Source: Gadus chalcogrammus
Taxonomy: Eukaryota; Chordata; Actinopteri; Gadiformes; Gadidae
DNA: 64,000 nt
Reading direction: 5' to 3'
Assembly (NCBI RefSeq): GCF_026213295.1
Contig: NC_079414.1
Coordinates: 15,224,607-15,288,606, forward strand
A program made the translations under genes and the position numbers. Under the pieces are notes generated by a model that saw nothing but the letters and a program-made list of their open reading frames with translations, was not told the origin of the DNA and did no database searches. Below, piece by piece: positions 12,308 to 35,445 of this stretch. The number at the start of each line of letters is the position of its first letter. Within the stretch, counting starts at the first letter, position 1.

Positions 12308-13620
12308 TGCGGAACAAGAGATAAAAAAAGACAAGGGTGACCGACCTGACCCCTTCCCCCCCGCTCTGTCTCTCTCGCTCTCTTTGGGGATATTACGGTT
12401 CGGTCTTGTGCAGTGCAAAGACAATGTGACCCTGGTTTGATGGAATCGGAAGTACAGATTTACGATACGAGAATGATTATGTTACTGTTAGCGCTGTGTG
12501 GTATCAGATATAGAAGACTTTAAACATTCGGTGCGTCGGCAAAGACTGGGTTTAACTGGAAATTAATATCCAACTGTAGTAGCTGTACTTTATAAGATAA
12601 TAGCAAAAACATGAATATTGTTATCTCTAGTCCACCTACTCGGCCATATAGATGTTAACGGGTTTGATTCAGTCTAGTTCCACACTGCAATATAGATATA
12701 CATACTTAATACGTCACTTAATATAAAGTCTGGTATACTGTTGTTTTATTGATATCACAGTTCTATTTGCTGCTAAAAAACTTTAATTTTGCTAGTTTAC
12801 TCACTGGTTAACTGTATAGATGAAGAGCTGCTCTTGAAATTTGCCTGGACTGTTGAACATGATGATCTCTTTCAGGACAGCATACTCTACCATTAGTTTC
12901 AGGAAGTGCTGGATACAATGGCTATTATATTGGCCTAATTCCTCAATAAATGTTGAGATATAGTTTTTAATTTACATTCTATATAAATCCACTTTTCTTT
13001 GCACATAACTGGAAAGTGACGTCTAAAAGAGTTGTCTTAGGATTTCTTGTACTATATTGCCAATGTCCATATTGCAATTTAAATATTCTTACAGTTTTTA
13101 TCACCTGATTGATGACATCAAGAATACCTAAGGCAATATTGTTACAAAAAACGATAATGTTATACTCTTATACTAAAGATTATTTGCACCCGCACTTTCT
13201 TTGAAATCAGGAAAAAGAGGAATAAGATATATCTTAAACAAGTTCATCTTCCGGCAAGTTTTATGATGACCCAAATGTTATGTAAATACCACAGAATGGA
13301 CGGACTGGTGTGTATGAACTACTAATAACCTTTATCTGCAACCATAGTTATCAAGCTCTTGTCCGGTCGATACACACAAACTGTACTTGAGTTTGTCTTA
13401 AAGGATTTCCACTTTTCACTCTATTGTGTTTGCTATGCAGTGTTTTTTTTATTTTTGAAGGACTTTTAACCTTTTTTCTCCTTTTGCATTTGACATTTCT
13501 GTTTTTTTATTGTAATCTTTTTTTATTAAGTCATGTTGTATTTTAATTGTCCAAATGCACATATTCTTTTTATGATTCTGAGGTATGATGTACTATGTGT
13601 ACTACTACTAATTAAAAGTA
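12308..13620 (+). other. tbc1d9 3'UTR and AT-rich downstream sequence
   Basis: AT-rich sequence without plausible coding frames follows the tbc1d9 stop codon. A canonical AATAAA is at 12945-12950. Further downstream AT-rich sequence could extend the UTR; the true cleavage site cannot be decided here. Confidence 0.6.
12945..12950 (+). terminator. candidate polyadenylation signal of tbc1d9
   Basis: AATAAA lies 638 bp after the stop codon, in AT-rich sequence on the sense strand. It is the first canonical hexamer noticed in the UTR. Later variant signals may also be used. Confidence 0.45.
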
Positions 13621-13865
13621 TGCTATGACAATATACTCAATTTGTTCCAACCGCCTACTGTACTTCCTTAGCAAATATTTCTCTAAAGAATCACAAGAAG
13701 ATGAATTTTCATGTACTTTAATTACGTTGATTAGGAAAAGCACATATTTTTCCCAAACCCCAAACCAGTAAGAATACAATGTAAACGTATTGGCAATAAG
13801 TATTTCATAACCCCGAAGCAGGTTAACAAGGGTTAAAGCGTTTATCTCCACTCCCCTCACTCGCT

Positions 13866-13910
13866 TGGCCCCGCCCCTCGCCGCTGCGTCTCTGGGAAGA
13901 CCAATCACGG
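13866..13910. promoter_or_regulatory. GC-box plus CCAAT-box cluster between tbc1d9 and ucp1
   Basis: A local GC-rich island in AT-rich surroundings holds CCCCGCCCCT (about 13869-13878) and an intact CCAAT at 13901-13905. These are promoter-type motifs, but no transcript or conserved ORF can be tied to them. It could be a distal ucp1 element or a non-coding promoter. Confidence 0.3.
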
Positions 13911-15290
13911 AGGGCTATCTCGAGGGACGGGTTTCATCCAAGATAGCGAGGAAGGAAAGCCAGCAATGATTCACCTGAGTATGACACATGTTGTTCCAAA
14001 CTAAGCAGACGTCGACTGAGGTTCTCCCTCCTGTCGAGTCCCGTCCAATGCCTCTCGCCCTCGCTCTCTCACCATGCTCTACATAGCTCTCAAGTGTCTC
14101 TCGTCCACACTGCATCATGAACAAGCATCCTTCCTGACATGGGATTCTCTGGCTAAAAGGACATCACCATATGTAGACATAATAGTAAAGAATCGAGAGA
14201 GAAAGAGATAGCTCATTGATCATATATATAAATAGGTCATTGCCGTTTTTATCCCTGTTAACTACCATTGTTGCCTCCTTGGTTTTGAGTGCATTAGGTT
14301 TGAATGGTCTGATCTTATACATATGTAGAGGCTTGTCTACTGGGGGAGAGCCATTGGGAAACCTTGTTCCAATCACAGGGAGGCATGAACAACCCTGTGA
14401 TGCAAGCTGCTTATCTCCACTCATGACCTTCAGTCTGAGGCCCACGTCGCCCCCCTGTCCCGCTGTCCCGCTTTCCCGCTGTCCTGCGTCTTTGGCTGCT
14501 GGAGTTAAACCAAACATGAGTCAAAGAGTGGAACCGTTACTATCTTCTGTGGCTGTTACAGAAGAACTCACAGATATTAGGACTAACGTCCCGGAGTTCC
14601 TGTTCCCAGAACAGCTCAGACCTCAGACTCCAACCGTTGACCAGGCCTCTGGTCGAGCAGCTCCGACACTGGCGGACAACCTCACAGATACCACCTTATA
14701 GTCGAAGGAGAGAAGAGAGAGAAGCCAACCGATGCCAGCGCTGACGAGTTGTTAGCGTAGACTCGAAGGCTGTGAGAGATTGATAGCTGAATTCCTGGTA
14801 CTAGTAACCTTATCCTGGGTCACATTCATATCCATTTGTCTGTATCGTTTGACCCTTATCTGACTATCTTCACAGATTAATACTGACGTAAGGCTCCTGA
14901 TTGGTTTTGAAGAAATGTTTTTACCAAATAATTATTATCAGCCCCACACACTGCAGAAAACGACTTAACCCTGAACATAGGATATGAGCAACACGTTTCT
15001 TACAATTCATTTGAGAAACTGTCGTTATTAACTATGCCAAGTTTGGAATTAGATCATTAAAATGAAGCAACTGCTTCTGTATGACCATGACAGAGATGTT
15101 GACAAGGGCTGTTTTTCTCAAAAGGTGCTGCAGCCCAGGCGGCTGGAACTAAATTGAACATTGACTTTCTGACGAACATGGACTTTGGTTCTGACCCATG
15201 CTCCCTTCCACAGGACCGCCCTCCTCCCCCCCCCCCCCCCCCCCCACACACCCCACCCCCTACACTGTGTCGTAAAAAGGCCACCAGGAG
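13911..15290. other. intergenic region tbc1d9-ucp1
   Basis: No recognisable protein is encoded; open frames such as 14216-14701 resemble no family known to me. A C-rich tract occurs at about 15223-15260, just before the ucp1 TATA box. Confidence 0.5.
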
Positions 15291-15294
15291 ATCT

Positions 15295-15302
15295 TATAAA
15301 TA
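15295..15302 (+). promoter_or_regulatory. ucp1: candidate TATA box of ucp1
   Basis: TATAAATA lies about 110 bp upstream of a strong splice donor (ACT|GTAAGTAC, exon end 15411). This would define a short non-coding first exon of about 85 bp, as expected for a ucp gene whose ATG lies in a later exon. Inferred from motif spacing only. Confidence 0.5.
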
Positions 15303-15324
15303 CAGAGCAAAAGATGTACACTGC

Positions 15325-15411
15325 CTACCACTGCCATGTATGGATTATGAACTGAAACCAACAACCAGGAATAACAAGGAATTGAATATCCCCTAATATC
15401 CCCTCGACACT
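15325..15411 (+). other. ucp1: probable non-coding exon 1 of ucp1
   Basis: The start is estimated about 30 bp after the TATA box; the end is set by the donor GTAAGTACA at 15412. The acceptor of the next exon is TCCCCCAG ending at 15678, 11 bp before the ATG. Confidence 0.4.
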
Positions 15412-15689
15412 GTAAGTACACTTTTTTACTGAATGAAGGACTCTAAACTTTTTGATGGTTTCTAGCCTTCTAGATTTCTAGACTATTGCCTACCTTTAAA
15501 TGTAGAATGTATTATATTAAGATAAAAAACCTTTGTGACATACATAAATAAACGTAATAATCTGTTTAAATTTGTGTGTGTGGGTGCGTGGCCGGGTGTG
15601 TGTGTGCATGCGTGTGCGTGTATGTGTGTGCATATGTATGTACATATGTGTGTATGCCTGGTTGTTCCTCTCCCCCAGTCCTAGGCACC

Positions 15690-16107
15690 ATGGTAGGATT
15701 TAAGCCCTCAGACGTTCCCCCTCCCCTGGCCGTGAAGATGATTAGTGCGGGGGCAGCAGCCTGCGTCGGTGACCTCATCACCTTCCCCCTGGACACAGCC
15801 AAAGTCAGACTCCAGGTACTATACCAGGCCCCCCCCCCCCTCTGCACTTGATCATTCAAGGATTCCCTAGCCAAGTAACACATGCATGACTGAGTAGCTT
15901 AACTCCTGTCTATTAGGCTTGTTAATGTCAATGTTAATGTTATGTTTTTTTGACATTGTCTCTTCTCTTGTATGTTGCCAAATGTAGGTTGTGGTTATTG
16001 TACAATGCTATTGTGTAGGGTCACTGTCTGTTAGAACAATAGATGGGCACACATAAATCATGCCCAAAATACCAGTACAGCCTGCCCAACCAACAGCATT
16101 GTGTCTA

Positions 16108-16204
<97 letters not shown>

Positions 16205-19141
16205 ACTCTCGCTCTCTCTCACTCAATTATCACATAGTCCGTATTTCTTATCTCATCACTTAAACTCTATCTTAGAGCCACTTAAAAGCAGTGACTCAGA
16301 CTCCCTTCGGATATTTAACCGGATATGGTTTGACCCTTGCTTCATCACACATCCGAATTGAATGAATGAATGAATCAACGCTGTACCTAAACAACTGTAA
16401 TGAATGTATTGACCTTGACCCCAGATTCAGGGTGAGCAGAAAGTGGAGGCAGCTAAGAACATCCGCTACAGGGGGGTGTTTGGCACCATGGCGACCATGG
16501 TGAAGACAGAAGGCCCCAAGTCTCTGTACAACGGGCTGATCGCCGGGCTGCAGAGGCAGGTCTGCTTCGCCTCCATCAGGATCGGACTGTATGATAACGT
16601 CAAGAACTTCTACAACGGCGACAAAGAACGTAAGTGGCTGGCGTCTCATGGTAACTACTTTGTGAACTAGTTACCGGTATCCAGTAACTAGGAAAGTTAC
16701 TCATTATTAGTAGGAGTTTAAATGAAGTCCAAAAAGTATCTTAGCATTTGTGTTTTTGTATACGTCACATGGAAGTTAAATGTTTTTTTACATCAACGAA
16801 AGTAAACAAATAGAAGCCATGTCAGTAAATAGATAAAACAATAACAAACTGTATCTACCAATGAATGATAGATACATGTATCTTCATCAATGAGAATCCT
16901 TTCACATTACAACCCTTCTTCAGTTGATGGTCAGACTACCCAACTCTTATGACGTTAACCTGCCCTATCAGATGCAAGCATTATGATCCGCATCCTGGCG
17001 GGCTGCACCACCGGTGCCATGGCGGTGTCCCTGGCCCAGCCCACGGACGTGGTGAAGGTGCGCTTCCAGGCCCAGATGAACCTGAAAGGGGTGGCCCGGC
17101 GCTACAACGGCACCATGCAGGCCTACAAACACATCTTCATGAACGAGGGCCTCCGAGGGCTCTGGAAAGGTGGGTTTTAAGACCACTGCCAGCTCATTAA
17201 GGACTTTTATCTAAAAAGGAAATGCCGCTTTGATTGCTCCCTGTGATTTACATTTAGCGCATTTAGCAGACGCTTTTATCCAAACCGACTTACATCAGTT
17301 AATATATACAATGACGGCAGAGAGTCAACCATGCAAGGCGACAGCCAGCTCGTCAGGAACAGTTAAGTGTCTTGCTCAGGGACACATCAACACTCTACTA
17401 GGAGGAGCTGGGGATCGTACTAGCAACCTTTCGGTTGAAAAAAAGGTTGCTAACACTGCGAACAGCAGTGTTTAAAAGCACATGCATGGTTTATACCCAA
17501 ACACTCATGTAGTATCAGCCACCACCTTTACAGTACCTGTTGTATGGGAGAATAAAATCCACATGTTCTATGAACATATGTATCACTAAAAACAGTATCG
17601 CTATAGTGTAATTTATGTTGGCATTACGTCTTCCTCAGGAACACTTCCTAACATCACCAGAAACGCGCTGGTCAACTGCACAGAGCTGGTGACCTACGAC
17701 CTCATCAAAGAAGCCATCCTCAAACACAACCTGCTGTCAGGTAGGCGAAAACATGTGAAGTAAGGGAGACAGCTGATTGGGCACAACCCAACACACACCC
17801 CGCACCCGCCCCCCTCATGCACACACACACACACACACACGCACACACGTACACAATCTCCTCCCTCCCGACTTTTGTATCCTGGCCGATAGCAGCACAC
17901 ATACTGGCAGGGGACATTGTGTGTTTTTCCTTGAAAGGGAAATTGTTCGTACTGCTGTTATCTCACTGCCTTGTTTGGATGATTGCCAAATATATGCAGT
18001 AGCGGTTTCAGCACTAGTCAGCAAAGAACAAAGGTGTAAGCTCAAGGGACATTGCATTGATTATATATCCGATATGGATATATAAAACTTAATAGGTTTC
18101 CAGTTTTTCATTGGGTATGCTACATTGAACTAGGTCACAGACTATAAATGGTATCACCCTGAAACTTTGATTTGGTTCATTATATGTACCTTGCATATAT
18201 CAGCCCCAGGATTGAAAAGTTGATTTTAGGTCATACCATATGTACCTTATTTACCCAAAAGAGTCTCATGTCATGCAATTGTATTATCTTGAATACAATG
18301 TATTATTGACTAACCCCATTTGTATAGATTTGACGGTTCCTTCATTGGTTGATGTTACGTTTTGTTGATCCGTAGACAACCTTCCCTGCCACTTTGTGTC
18401 TGCCTTCGGCGCCGGCTTTGTCACTACGGTGATCGCGTCCCCGGTGGACGTGGTGAAGACCCGCTACATGAACTCCCCTCCCGGTCAGTACAAGAGCGCC
18501 ATCAACTGCGCCTGGACCATGATGACCAAGGAAGGGCCGACTGCCTTCTACAAAGGGTAAACACTATCTCCCTCCCTTTGTTACCTAACACAGAAGCAGA
18601 CCTAGAGAAACCCTGAATCTGTTTATAGGTTGGAAAAACAAGTGAAATGTAGGATAAGTTATTGTCCTTCAGGTGTATAGTTTGAAATGATTTTTGATTT
18701 CAGGGTTACATGAGGTAAAGTTAGTCTATTAGCTCAGATTTGTTAGGGTTAAGATCTATCCATTTAATTTCAATGCATTAAAGTTAATGAAGTAACTAAT
18801 GGTATTTTTATCCTTACATAATCGTGTTTATGTGAAAACGACTTAGTTTATGGTTGTCTAATGTTGTCTATAAGGTATTCATTAACACATTATTACATAG
18901 GCTTTCCACTGACCCTTACCCCTAATGCCGTAAAATAGGCCTAATGCTTAATTCATGCTTTATGAATGTACCCTTAAGTGCAAAAAACCTGCGAAAATTT
19001 CAATTTGTGTTCATTCTCTCCTGTAGATTTGTGCCTTCGTTCCTTCGGCTGGGATCATGGAACGTGGTGATGTTTGTGTCATTCGAGCAGATCAAGAGAG
19101 CCATGATGGCAACTAAGGAGAAGATGGATACACCCAGCTGA
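15690..19141 (+). CDS. ucp1: mitochondrial uncoupling protein 1 (SLC25A7), complete
   Basis: Six coding exons: 15690-15815, 16425-16629, 16972-17169, 17639-17740, 18376-18556, 19027-19141; 927 bp, 308 aa plus stop, with all splice phases consistent. The product is an inner-membrane proton/anion carrier of the SLC25 family. Each of the three carrier repeats has its signature: [18 protein letters not shown] and SPVDVVKTR. The length is as expected for UCPs (about 307 aa). Position between tbc1d9 and elmod2 is the conserved UCP1 locus, which separates it from ucp2/ucp3. The matrix loop reads QAQMNLKG, so the mammalian UCP1 histidine pair in that loop is absent, as expected for a non-thermogenic ectotherm orthologue. 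Its polyadenylation signal AATAAA is at 19591-19596. Confidence 0.95.
16110..16200. repeat. (CT)n microsatellite in ucp1 intron
   Basis: About 90 bp of almost perfect CT dinucleotides lies between the first two coding exons of ucp1. Confidence 0.95.
17251..17475 (-). mobile_element. tRNA-derived-type SINE with LINE-like tail
   Basis: The + strand starts with the tail complement CATTTAGCAGACGCTTTTATCC. It continues with TGTCTTGCTCAGGGACACAT and a degenerate B-box region (GGGGATCGTACTAGCAACC, reverse of a GGTT..GATCCCC-type box). This is the layout of common teleost SINEs whose 3' tail is shared with an L2-like LINE. It lies in the ucp1 intron after exon 16972-17169. Confidence 0.65.
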
Positions 19142-19590
19142 GCATGAACTAAACACTCAGAACCCCCCAGCCTCGATCTCAGTTTGGTTCTGACATCTCT
19201 CGTCTTTTGCCTTTGGTTTTTTGTTGAAAGAAGTAATAATGTACCGTCCGCTAACATCTTGAAAGTGAACTTACATTTTAATAGAATTTGGTTTTACCCA
19301 TTTGTATTTATTACATTGTTCTGGTCATTATGTGAGTAAATACTTGCACTGGCATTTACACAAACATCTCACAAATGGAACAGTTTGAATACCTGTGATA
19401 GATCTAATTTAGAGCAGCTTTTGCACCACCAAAATTGAAATTGTATCCAGCCCCCAAAGAAATGTCCACAACATGTAAAGCACTGTTTTTATGTACATTT
19501 AAAAGATATTTGATATAATATATTGAAATTGTGCTTTTCTTCAGTGGGGGGGGGGGCTATTGTCTCCATTCAGTTTGGACACAAACCTCA

Positions 19591-19596
19591 AATAAA
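19591..19596 (+). terminator. ucp1: polyadenylation signal of ucp1
   Basis: AATAAA lies 450 bp after the ucp1 stop codon, in the sense orientation and followed by GT-rich sequence. Confidence 0.65.
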
Positions 19597-19612
19597 GGCA
19601 TCAAAATGTGTG

Positions 19613-19618
19613 TTTATT
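19613..19618 (-). terminator. elmod2: candidate distal polyadenylation signal of elmod2
   Basis: TTTATT on + is AATAAA on the - strand, 17 bp past the ucp1 signal. A proximal alternative (TTTATT 20408-20413) is nearer the elmod2 stop codon at 20851. If the distal site is used, the two convergent mRNAs overlap at their 3' ends. Confidence 0.4.
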
Positions 19619-20850
19619 AGCTCTCAGCAAGCCAAGTCAGTCAGTCGTTACAAATAGTACACCTCCGGACACATCACGTTGAAAACAGTGACAGTCTGGG
19701 GTTACAGGAATACATTGGAGTGCCCCCCCCTCCCCGCCCCAGATGTTAATTCGCCATTCTAATCCACTTCAAAATCAACCCTCTTGTGACTGCAGACGTG
19801 AACGGGTCCACCCTGACGTACAGAGCAGTGGACTCACTGTAGCTATTGGTCACTCACTGGGGGGATGACTTTGTTTTTCAATTTCTTGCAATGTCATAAT
19901 CAACATTATACCAGGGGCCCTCCTTAAACAGGTAGCAAAACCACCTCCCCGTTGTGTTTTAGTCGTCTCTAGTCTAGAGTATATCAATAACAATTGAAAC
20001 GCATTAAAACATGCACACGGTTAAAGAAGATGGAACCACACAATGAGGCATCCTAGGTATAAATGATGTTGCCTTGCCCGTCACACACAATCTGTGAACA
20101 CTGCACAAAAATATCAAATTCCTGAGCAGGACAGTCATGACAACCGGTCAGGGATAATTTATATAAATACGTGAGAGAAAAGCTTGAAATTCAAGTTAAA
20201 TAATACATAATTATAAATTTTAGCTAGCTAGCAACTTTACACTTTATAGCTATCGTCAATGTCGACATCATTTGGTTCACGGACCGCTGGAAAGGTGCAC
20301 AAAATATTACCACTGGAACACAATACAAAGCTGCTGAAGCCCTAAGACCTAATCAATGCAGAATAGTTGACCCTTTAGTCAGAAGAGTCAACTAGTTGGA
20401 ATGATCGTTTATTGGGTAAAGGGGTTCAACTGTGCTCTAGCCAAATCACCAATTCCTTTCCTTTTTTATAGTAAAGCAATATCTGTAACTACAACCATAT
20501 TACAGGTGTATGTATGTCATTATTTATAATTAATCAAATCATTATTTTATCTTCTTCAATCAATTGTGGCAGGACAATTCAGGCTTCACCATAACAACCA
20601 TCTAAAAACTAAATCACAGAGGATATTTCTAATATTCCACAACTCAAATCCAAACACACTTCATGTTTCTCAATAATATTAGGTGGTCCAACTAATGGTC
20701 CATTGCAACTGGAAGAAGAGGTCCCCTTTCAAACTTCAGGTAAACTCGTAGGTGTTTTTGGTGGGTTCAGGCAGCATAATGCGAGCAGCACCTTCATGGT
20801 GGTGTGGAATCGCGTGGTGCTACATCACTCCTGGGCCGGCGACAGGAAGG

Positions 20851-25205
<4,355 letters not shown>

Positions 25206-26137
25206 TATCTGCGGAGAGACAAGAGTTCAGAGTTAAATGCAGAGATTACAGGCAAACATAGAAATGCTATCATGGCGATTACTTGAACTAGAGATTGCAG
25301 AACCATTTTCAAAACATCGTAGTATTATGTTTGTAATAAATCCCACAGGACACAGTCGTAGCATCAACTCCACGTGCCTTTACATTGTGGAATCATCGCT
25401 GTATTATCCAGACGATTCAACACAATGTATGCAATATACTGTAACGATTTGTAAAAAATAAAAATAAATAATTAACAAACAATATCGATTTCATTTTCAA
25501 AACGATAATGTGGAAGCATTACAGTTAATTACAGCAATAAAAATAAAATAAATACATTTAAGATGTATGTAGGCTACCACACAAAGGTTAACCCAATGGC
25601 CTACAGTAGTCTATACTCTATCCCAGCTGTGACTCATTCTCCTGAACCCAGAGTCTAGAGTCTAGACACATCACTGACAATGAGAAGTAGGACAAACACT
25701 AACGTTAATTAATTTTCCACATTTGGACGCAAACACGATTGTTAGCAGGTACGATAAGGCCCTGTTTGTGTTGTGGCTGCTTACTAATACAACAAAAATA
25801 CAAACAGTTTAGGCTTGAATCCTAGAAGTTAAATCCCCGGGCAAAAACAGAATGCTAACCAGAGAGCTAATAGCTGTTGTTCAGCCAGAGGCATAGCTTT
25901 CCTCAGACTCACAATCAGGGCCCCGGGGCTGTATATATTACTAAAACATAACACATTCTGTATCTCTACTTGGTTGTACTGTGTATCGTATAGTACAATA
26001 TACACACAGCCAAGTAGGCATGTTAACGTTATCCCCGACAGTTGTCCATGTATAAACAACAGGTTGCTGTTGTGTTAGCTTAGCTAGCTAGCACAATAAA
26101 AGTAGCTACTTGGTTTCACTCGCAATAGCCAACTTAC

Positions 26138-26290
26138 TCGATGATAATTTCCCGTGTAACCAGATATAACTAAGAAGTTCTTCTCAGTTGGTTTATTTTT
26201 CGTACATTTAAATTTAACAAAAGTTAGAAGGCTATATTCCTGTGGATGTGCTAGCCGCGCCGCTCACCCAGGCAGTCTTGAATGGGGAGT
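26138..26290 (-). other. elmod2: probable 5'UTR exon and promoter region of elmod2
   Basis: On the minus strand a good donor CGA|GTAAGTTGGC ends at 26138. The next acceptor (TCTCCGCAG, exon from 25208) lies 3 nt before the elmod2 ATG. The transcription start is a guess. Confidence 0.4.
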
Positions 26291-26299
26291 AACGTTAGT

Positions 26300-28740
<2,441 letters not shown>

Positions 28741-28749
28741 CTTGTCGTT

Positions 28750-28828
28750 GGTGCCAGGACGCAGACGCTGTAGTCTACACCACATTAAACCACCACACAT
28801 GATTTAACAGGAGAAACCGCTTCCTACG
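28750..28828 (+). other. gprin3: probable 5'UTR exon of the gprin3-like gene
   Basis: A donor CCTACG|GTAAGCG closes a GC-richer segment with no ATG-led frame. The next plausible acceptor (TGCTTTAG at 30676) opens the large coding exon. The start is approximate. Confidence 0.4.
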
Positions 28829-29129
28829 GTAAGCGTATTGAATTTCTCTAGCAGTCGACGTGTCTTTTCTTTATTTAATTGGATTTTGGATTGGAATATT
28901 ATATATCCGCAAGGTCAAATCAGCACCACTGGTAATTGAGGCTGGGACGACTATGCACTGCAGCAATAACATAAAATATCTACCATCGTTGTATGCATTT
29001 TCTGCTCTTCCAGGTTGCTAATTGTAATGACTGTTCACGTTGGTTCCGTTATGTTACCGGATTACACAATGGAGATAATTAGGTAGACTAATTGTTTAAG
29101 GGCAGTTTCACCATCCTATATCTGTATTC

Positions 29130-29280
<151 letters not shown>

Positions 29281-30432
29281 CAAAACCGAATAAATCATTT
29301 TAAAATTAATAAAAATGTAACGAACCCCTTACGTTTTCAATCAATACATTTTCTGACCAACACCGAGAATGTATCAAATCCATTGGGAATCTATTTTGTG
29401 CCCTATTAGATGAATGTGCAGTTAAATGATCATATCCTGGTTCCTTTATTCAAATGTCTTTGTAAGAACTGAATACTACTTCTAACTCTATATTATTTAT
29501 TATAGATTCAACAGTAGCACTGAACCATTGCTATTATTATAATTTGGAGTTGTATTATTAGTAATAGTAGTAGTAGTAGGCGGATAGTAGCAGTCGTATA
29601 GTAGTAGTAGTAGAAGTAGGCTGATACTATAGTAGCAATAGTAGGAGAAATGTAGGACGAGTGAAAAAATCCACCATTGACCAATTAACCTGTTAACCAA
29701 TTAAGAGGTCCAACTTTACAAAGTGCTTTGCTATGTTTTCAGTTTGGATGTTTGGGCTTTACATTTTTCTCGGTACAAAGAATGATGAACAGACATCTAG
29801 ATTCAGACTCACCTGCCTTCAGAATAAGGGCAAACCAGAGATAGACAGTGTCCTGAGATATAATCATAGATCAAATGTGTATTTTATGTTTAGAAACGAC
29901 AGTTAGAAAGTCAACTTATTTCCATGAAATCTGTCAAAGGAATTGATGAGATACAAAAGAGCTTTGATTTAACTTAAAATCAATTATCATAAACCATGTT
30001 TCACTGAGGGTCCACTTTAAACTCTTGGCTCCAGTTTCTGAAACCCCCATGACATTGAGAATCCATCTTTGTATTTTCCAGCTCCAGATTCCAAAGCCAC
30101 CTGCTTTAGATATTCCACTCCTGTGGCATTTTAGCACATTACTTGTTCCATCTTCACAAGATGCTTCACAATGTGTTTATTTGTGGCTTTGAAAGCTTGG
30201 AGGAAAAATTCATGAGAATGGTCGCCTAGCAGTATTCAGTGTCTGTCTCATTATCCCGTGATCAAAGAGGGGAAGGAATATTCAAATTTCACACATGCCT
30301 ATTTCAATCAAGGCATTATAGTGATAAGTGATTCTGCCATCTTGTCCTCTCTTTCTCTCCCACACGCTATCTATATCTTTCTATCTGGATACATTGATAG
30401 ATAGGTTTGTGTGTGTGGATATGTGTATGTGC

Positions 30433-30547
<115 letters not shown>

Positions 30548-30612
30548 ACAGAATAACTATATTTTTAAGTGCATTGTTTGCCTCTGTTCAAAATGGAATG
30601 ATAAATAAATAA

Positions 30613-33189
<2,577 letters not shown>

Positions 33190-33604
33190 AGTGAGGGGTT
33201 AGAGACAGGGGTAGTGATTCATGTCGAGTTAAAATACTAAAGGGATAGCTTCCTTTGAACGCATACTGGAATGTTATAGTATACTAAGACTATTTGTGAT
33301 AATATTTATTGTTAATGGAGCACCAAGCAGTTTTTTTTTCTCCACCATGTATTTAAAAAAACAACGTTTTTTACTTCTGAAAAATATGAGCTTGTCCAGC
33401 TAGCGTAGCTTTCATGGATTCACGATGGTGGCCATGTTAGCTGTTGAGAGGAGTTGTAAGGTACACATTTGTTTCCTGTCCCAACAAATGATTTGAATGC
33501 TCATCTTATCTTGGTGACAAAATATATAACATTTACAATCTTTTTTTAGGAAGAATTCACTGCTCATTTGAAGATGATTAAATGTAAGAATATGATATTA
33601 CTGA

Positions 33605-33610
33605 AATAAA
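33605..33610 (+). terminator. gprin3: candidate polyadenylation signal of gprin3
   Basis: AATAAA lies 416 bp after the stop codon in AT-rich sequence. Confidence 0.5.
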
Positions 33611-34285
33611 GAAGTAGAAGATATTTAAGGAACAAGAGAAAAGAGTTTACATAGTATTTGAAATGTCAAAGGCAATAATTATTGTAATGCATGTATTTTA
33701 GCTGCAATTGTCACTGTTAACTGCCACACTGTTAACTTAAGTCCATACTGAAATATTACATGACAACTGTCAAAGGTTACACACATGTTGTTGTCACTTA
33801 CATCAATATCAAGTCTTATTGAATTTTATGCAATGTGTTTATCATCGCGTCCTATATAGGTGTCCATAGACACACTGCATTTCAAATGTCAATGTTTTAT
33901 TTTCAGATTTATTTATGTCATACAAAAAGAAACTGCTTTATTACAAGCCTCACCGTCATGCTGCTTTTCCCCTGGTTTGGTATTAAAGACAACAACAAAC
34001 ACAACAACATGGTCTCAGCTACATGCTTTTTACTCTGGGAGACATCAGAGTTGATGCATTTAAAGTGTCACAATACTGCTACATTTTACAACAACAGTTA
34101 ACAGTTCCCCAGTCAGCTGGAGTCAAATATATTTACAGGGTGCTTTTAATTAGGGCATTTGTCACAAAGGGTTTCTGGATGAAGGAAAGATGTTTTCAGT
34201 AAACAGACTGATAATTAAAACCCTGGTTTAGCACAGCTGTCAAGTGGCCAAACAAGAGCTTCTGTGTGCCCTCATGCATGTTTGT

Positions 34286-34470
<185 letters not shown>

Positions 34471-35445
34471 TGCCTTCTTCAATGTGTGTTTTCCTGAATC
34501 CAGGAAATGTGTTCAAATGAGCACCTGAGAGTAGATAACCCTATGTAATGAAATGTCCAGAATTATCTATATACGAGCATCCTTGATTATCAGGTATTGA
34601 ATTCCCAATATTTAATCCTAGTTCAAATTCGTAACTTTATTTCAAGTAGGCCTATTGTGTGAATGAAATTATCTATTTATTATCTATAATTGTATTTATT
34701 TTATTTGGATAAAAAAAAATAGAGCTGTGTATTTAATTGACACTAAGGTTATGTTGGTTAGCAAATATCACCTCGATCACTTCAGCATGCAGCTGAATGA
34801 ATCATCATTTGAATCTTACTCTATGACCTGGGCGTCACATGAGTGCTAGTGCTTCTCAGCCAACTGCCTCGGAGGATCACCATTTTTTTCACGGCCCTCT
34901 ATTTAATAATAAGTCTGTGTAACGAGAGTCTCAACGGGGATTCTGCAGCCTGTGCAGAGACCTCTCCGATGATCCCTGTAAGTAAAAACATCTACCGGTC
35001 TCGATGTTAAGGTGTCAATTAAATCTTACACTCATACACTGTAATTAGTCACCGGCTCACCTCGATCGCCGGAACGTTCCATGTAGGTAATGTGAGGTAG
35101 GATGTTATCTTGTTTAATATTTTTTTAACCGCAGGTTGTTATTGTACGGTTTAATGGGAGCGTAGGCCTAGCAATTGTCTTGACTGAAGGTGGAGTAGGC
35201 TACCCCTTCACAGCTGTTGGACAATGTCAGTGGCGGACGCAGGGGGGGCGACCGCCCCCTCTCGTGGCTCAATGGTTGAAAAAGCGCGCTAAAGTGCCCT
35301 TCAAGAGTGTCGAAAACAAGAGGAAATGCCTTATTGGCTGCCCTTTTCACGTGCAAAACATGATTAGGTGCCCTCTAGGATGCTCCTTCATACAATAAAT
35401 TATGATGATGTGCCCTCTAGAACAAGAAAATTCAATGACGTGCCT

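Noticed and set aside
14216..14701. 161-codon open frame upstream of ucp1
   Set aside because: No recognisable domain, no conserved start context, overlaps an opposite-strand open frame of similar quality; treated as non-coding.
34900..34984. Possible non-coding exon ending GATCCCT|GTAAGTAAA upstream of the CUB/protease gene
   Set aside because: A single good donor without a partner acceptor or transcript evidence; the gene already has a plausible TATA box at 44005.
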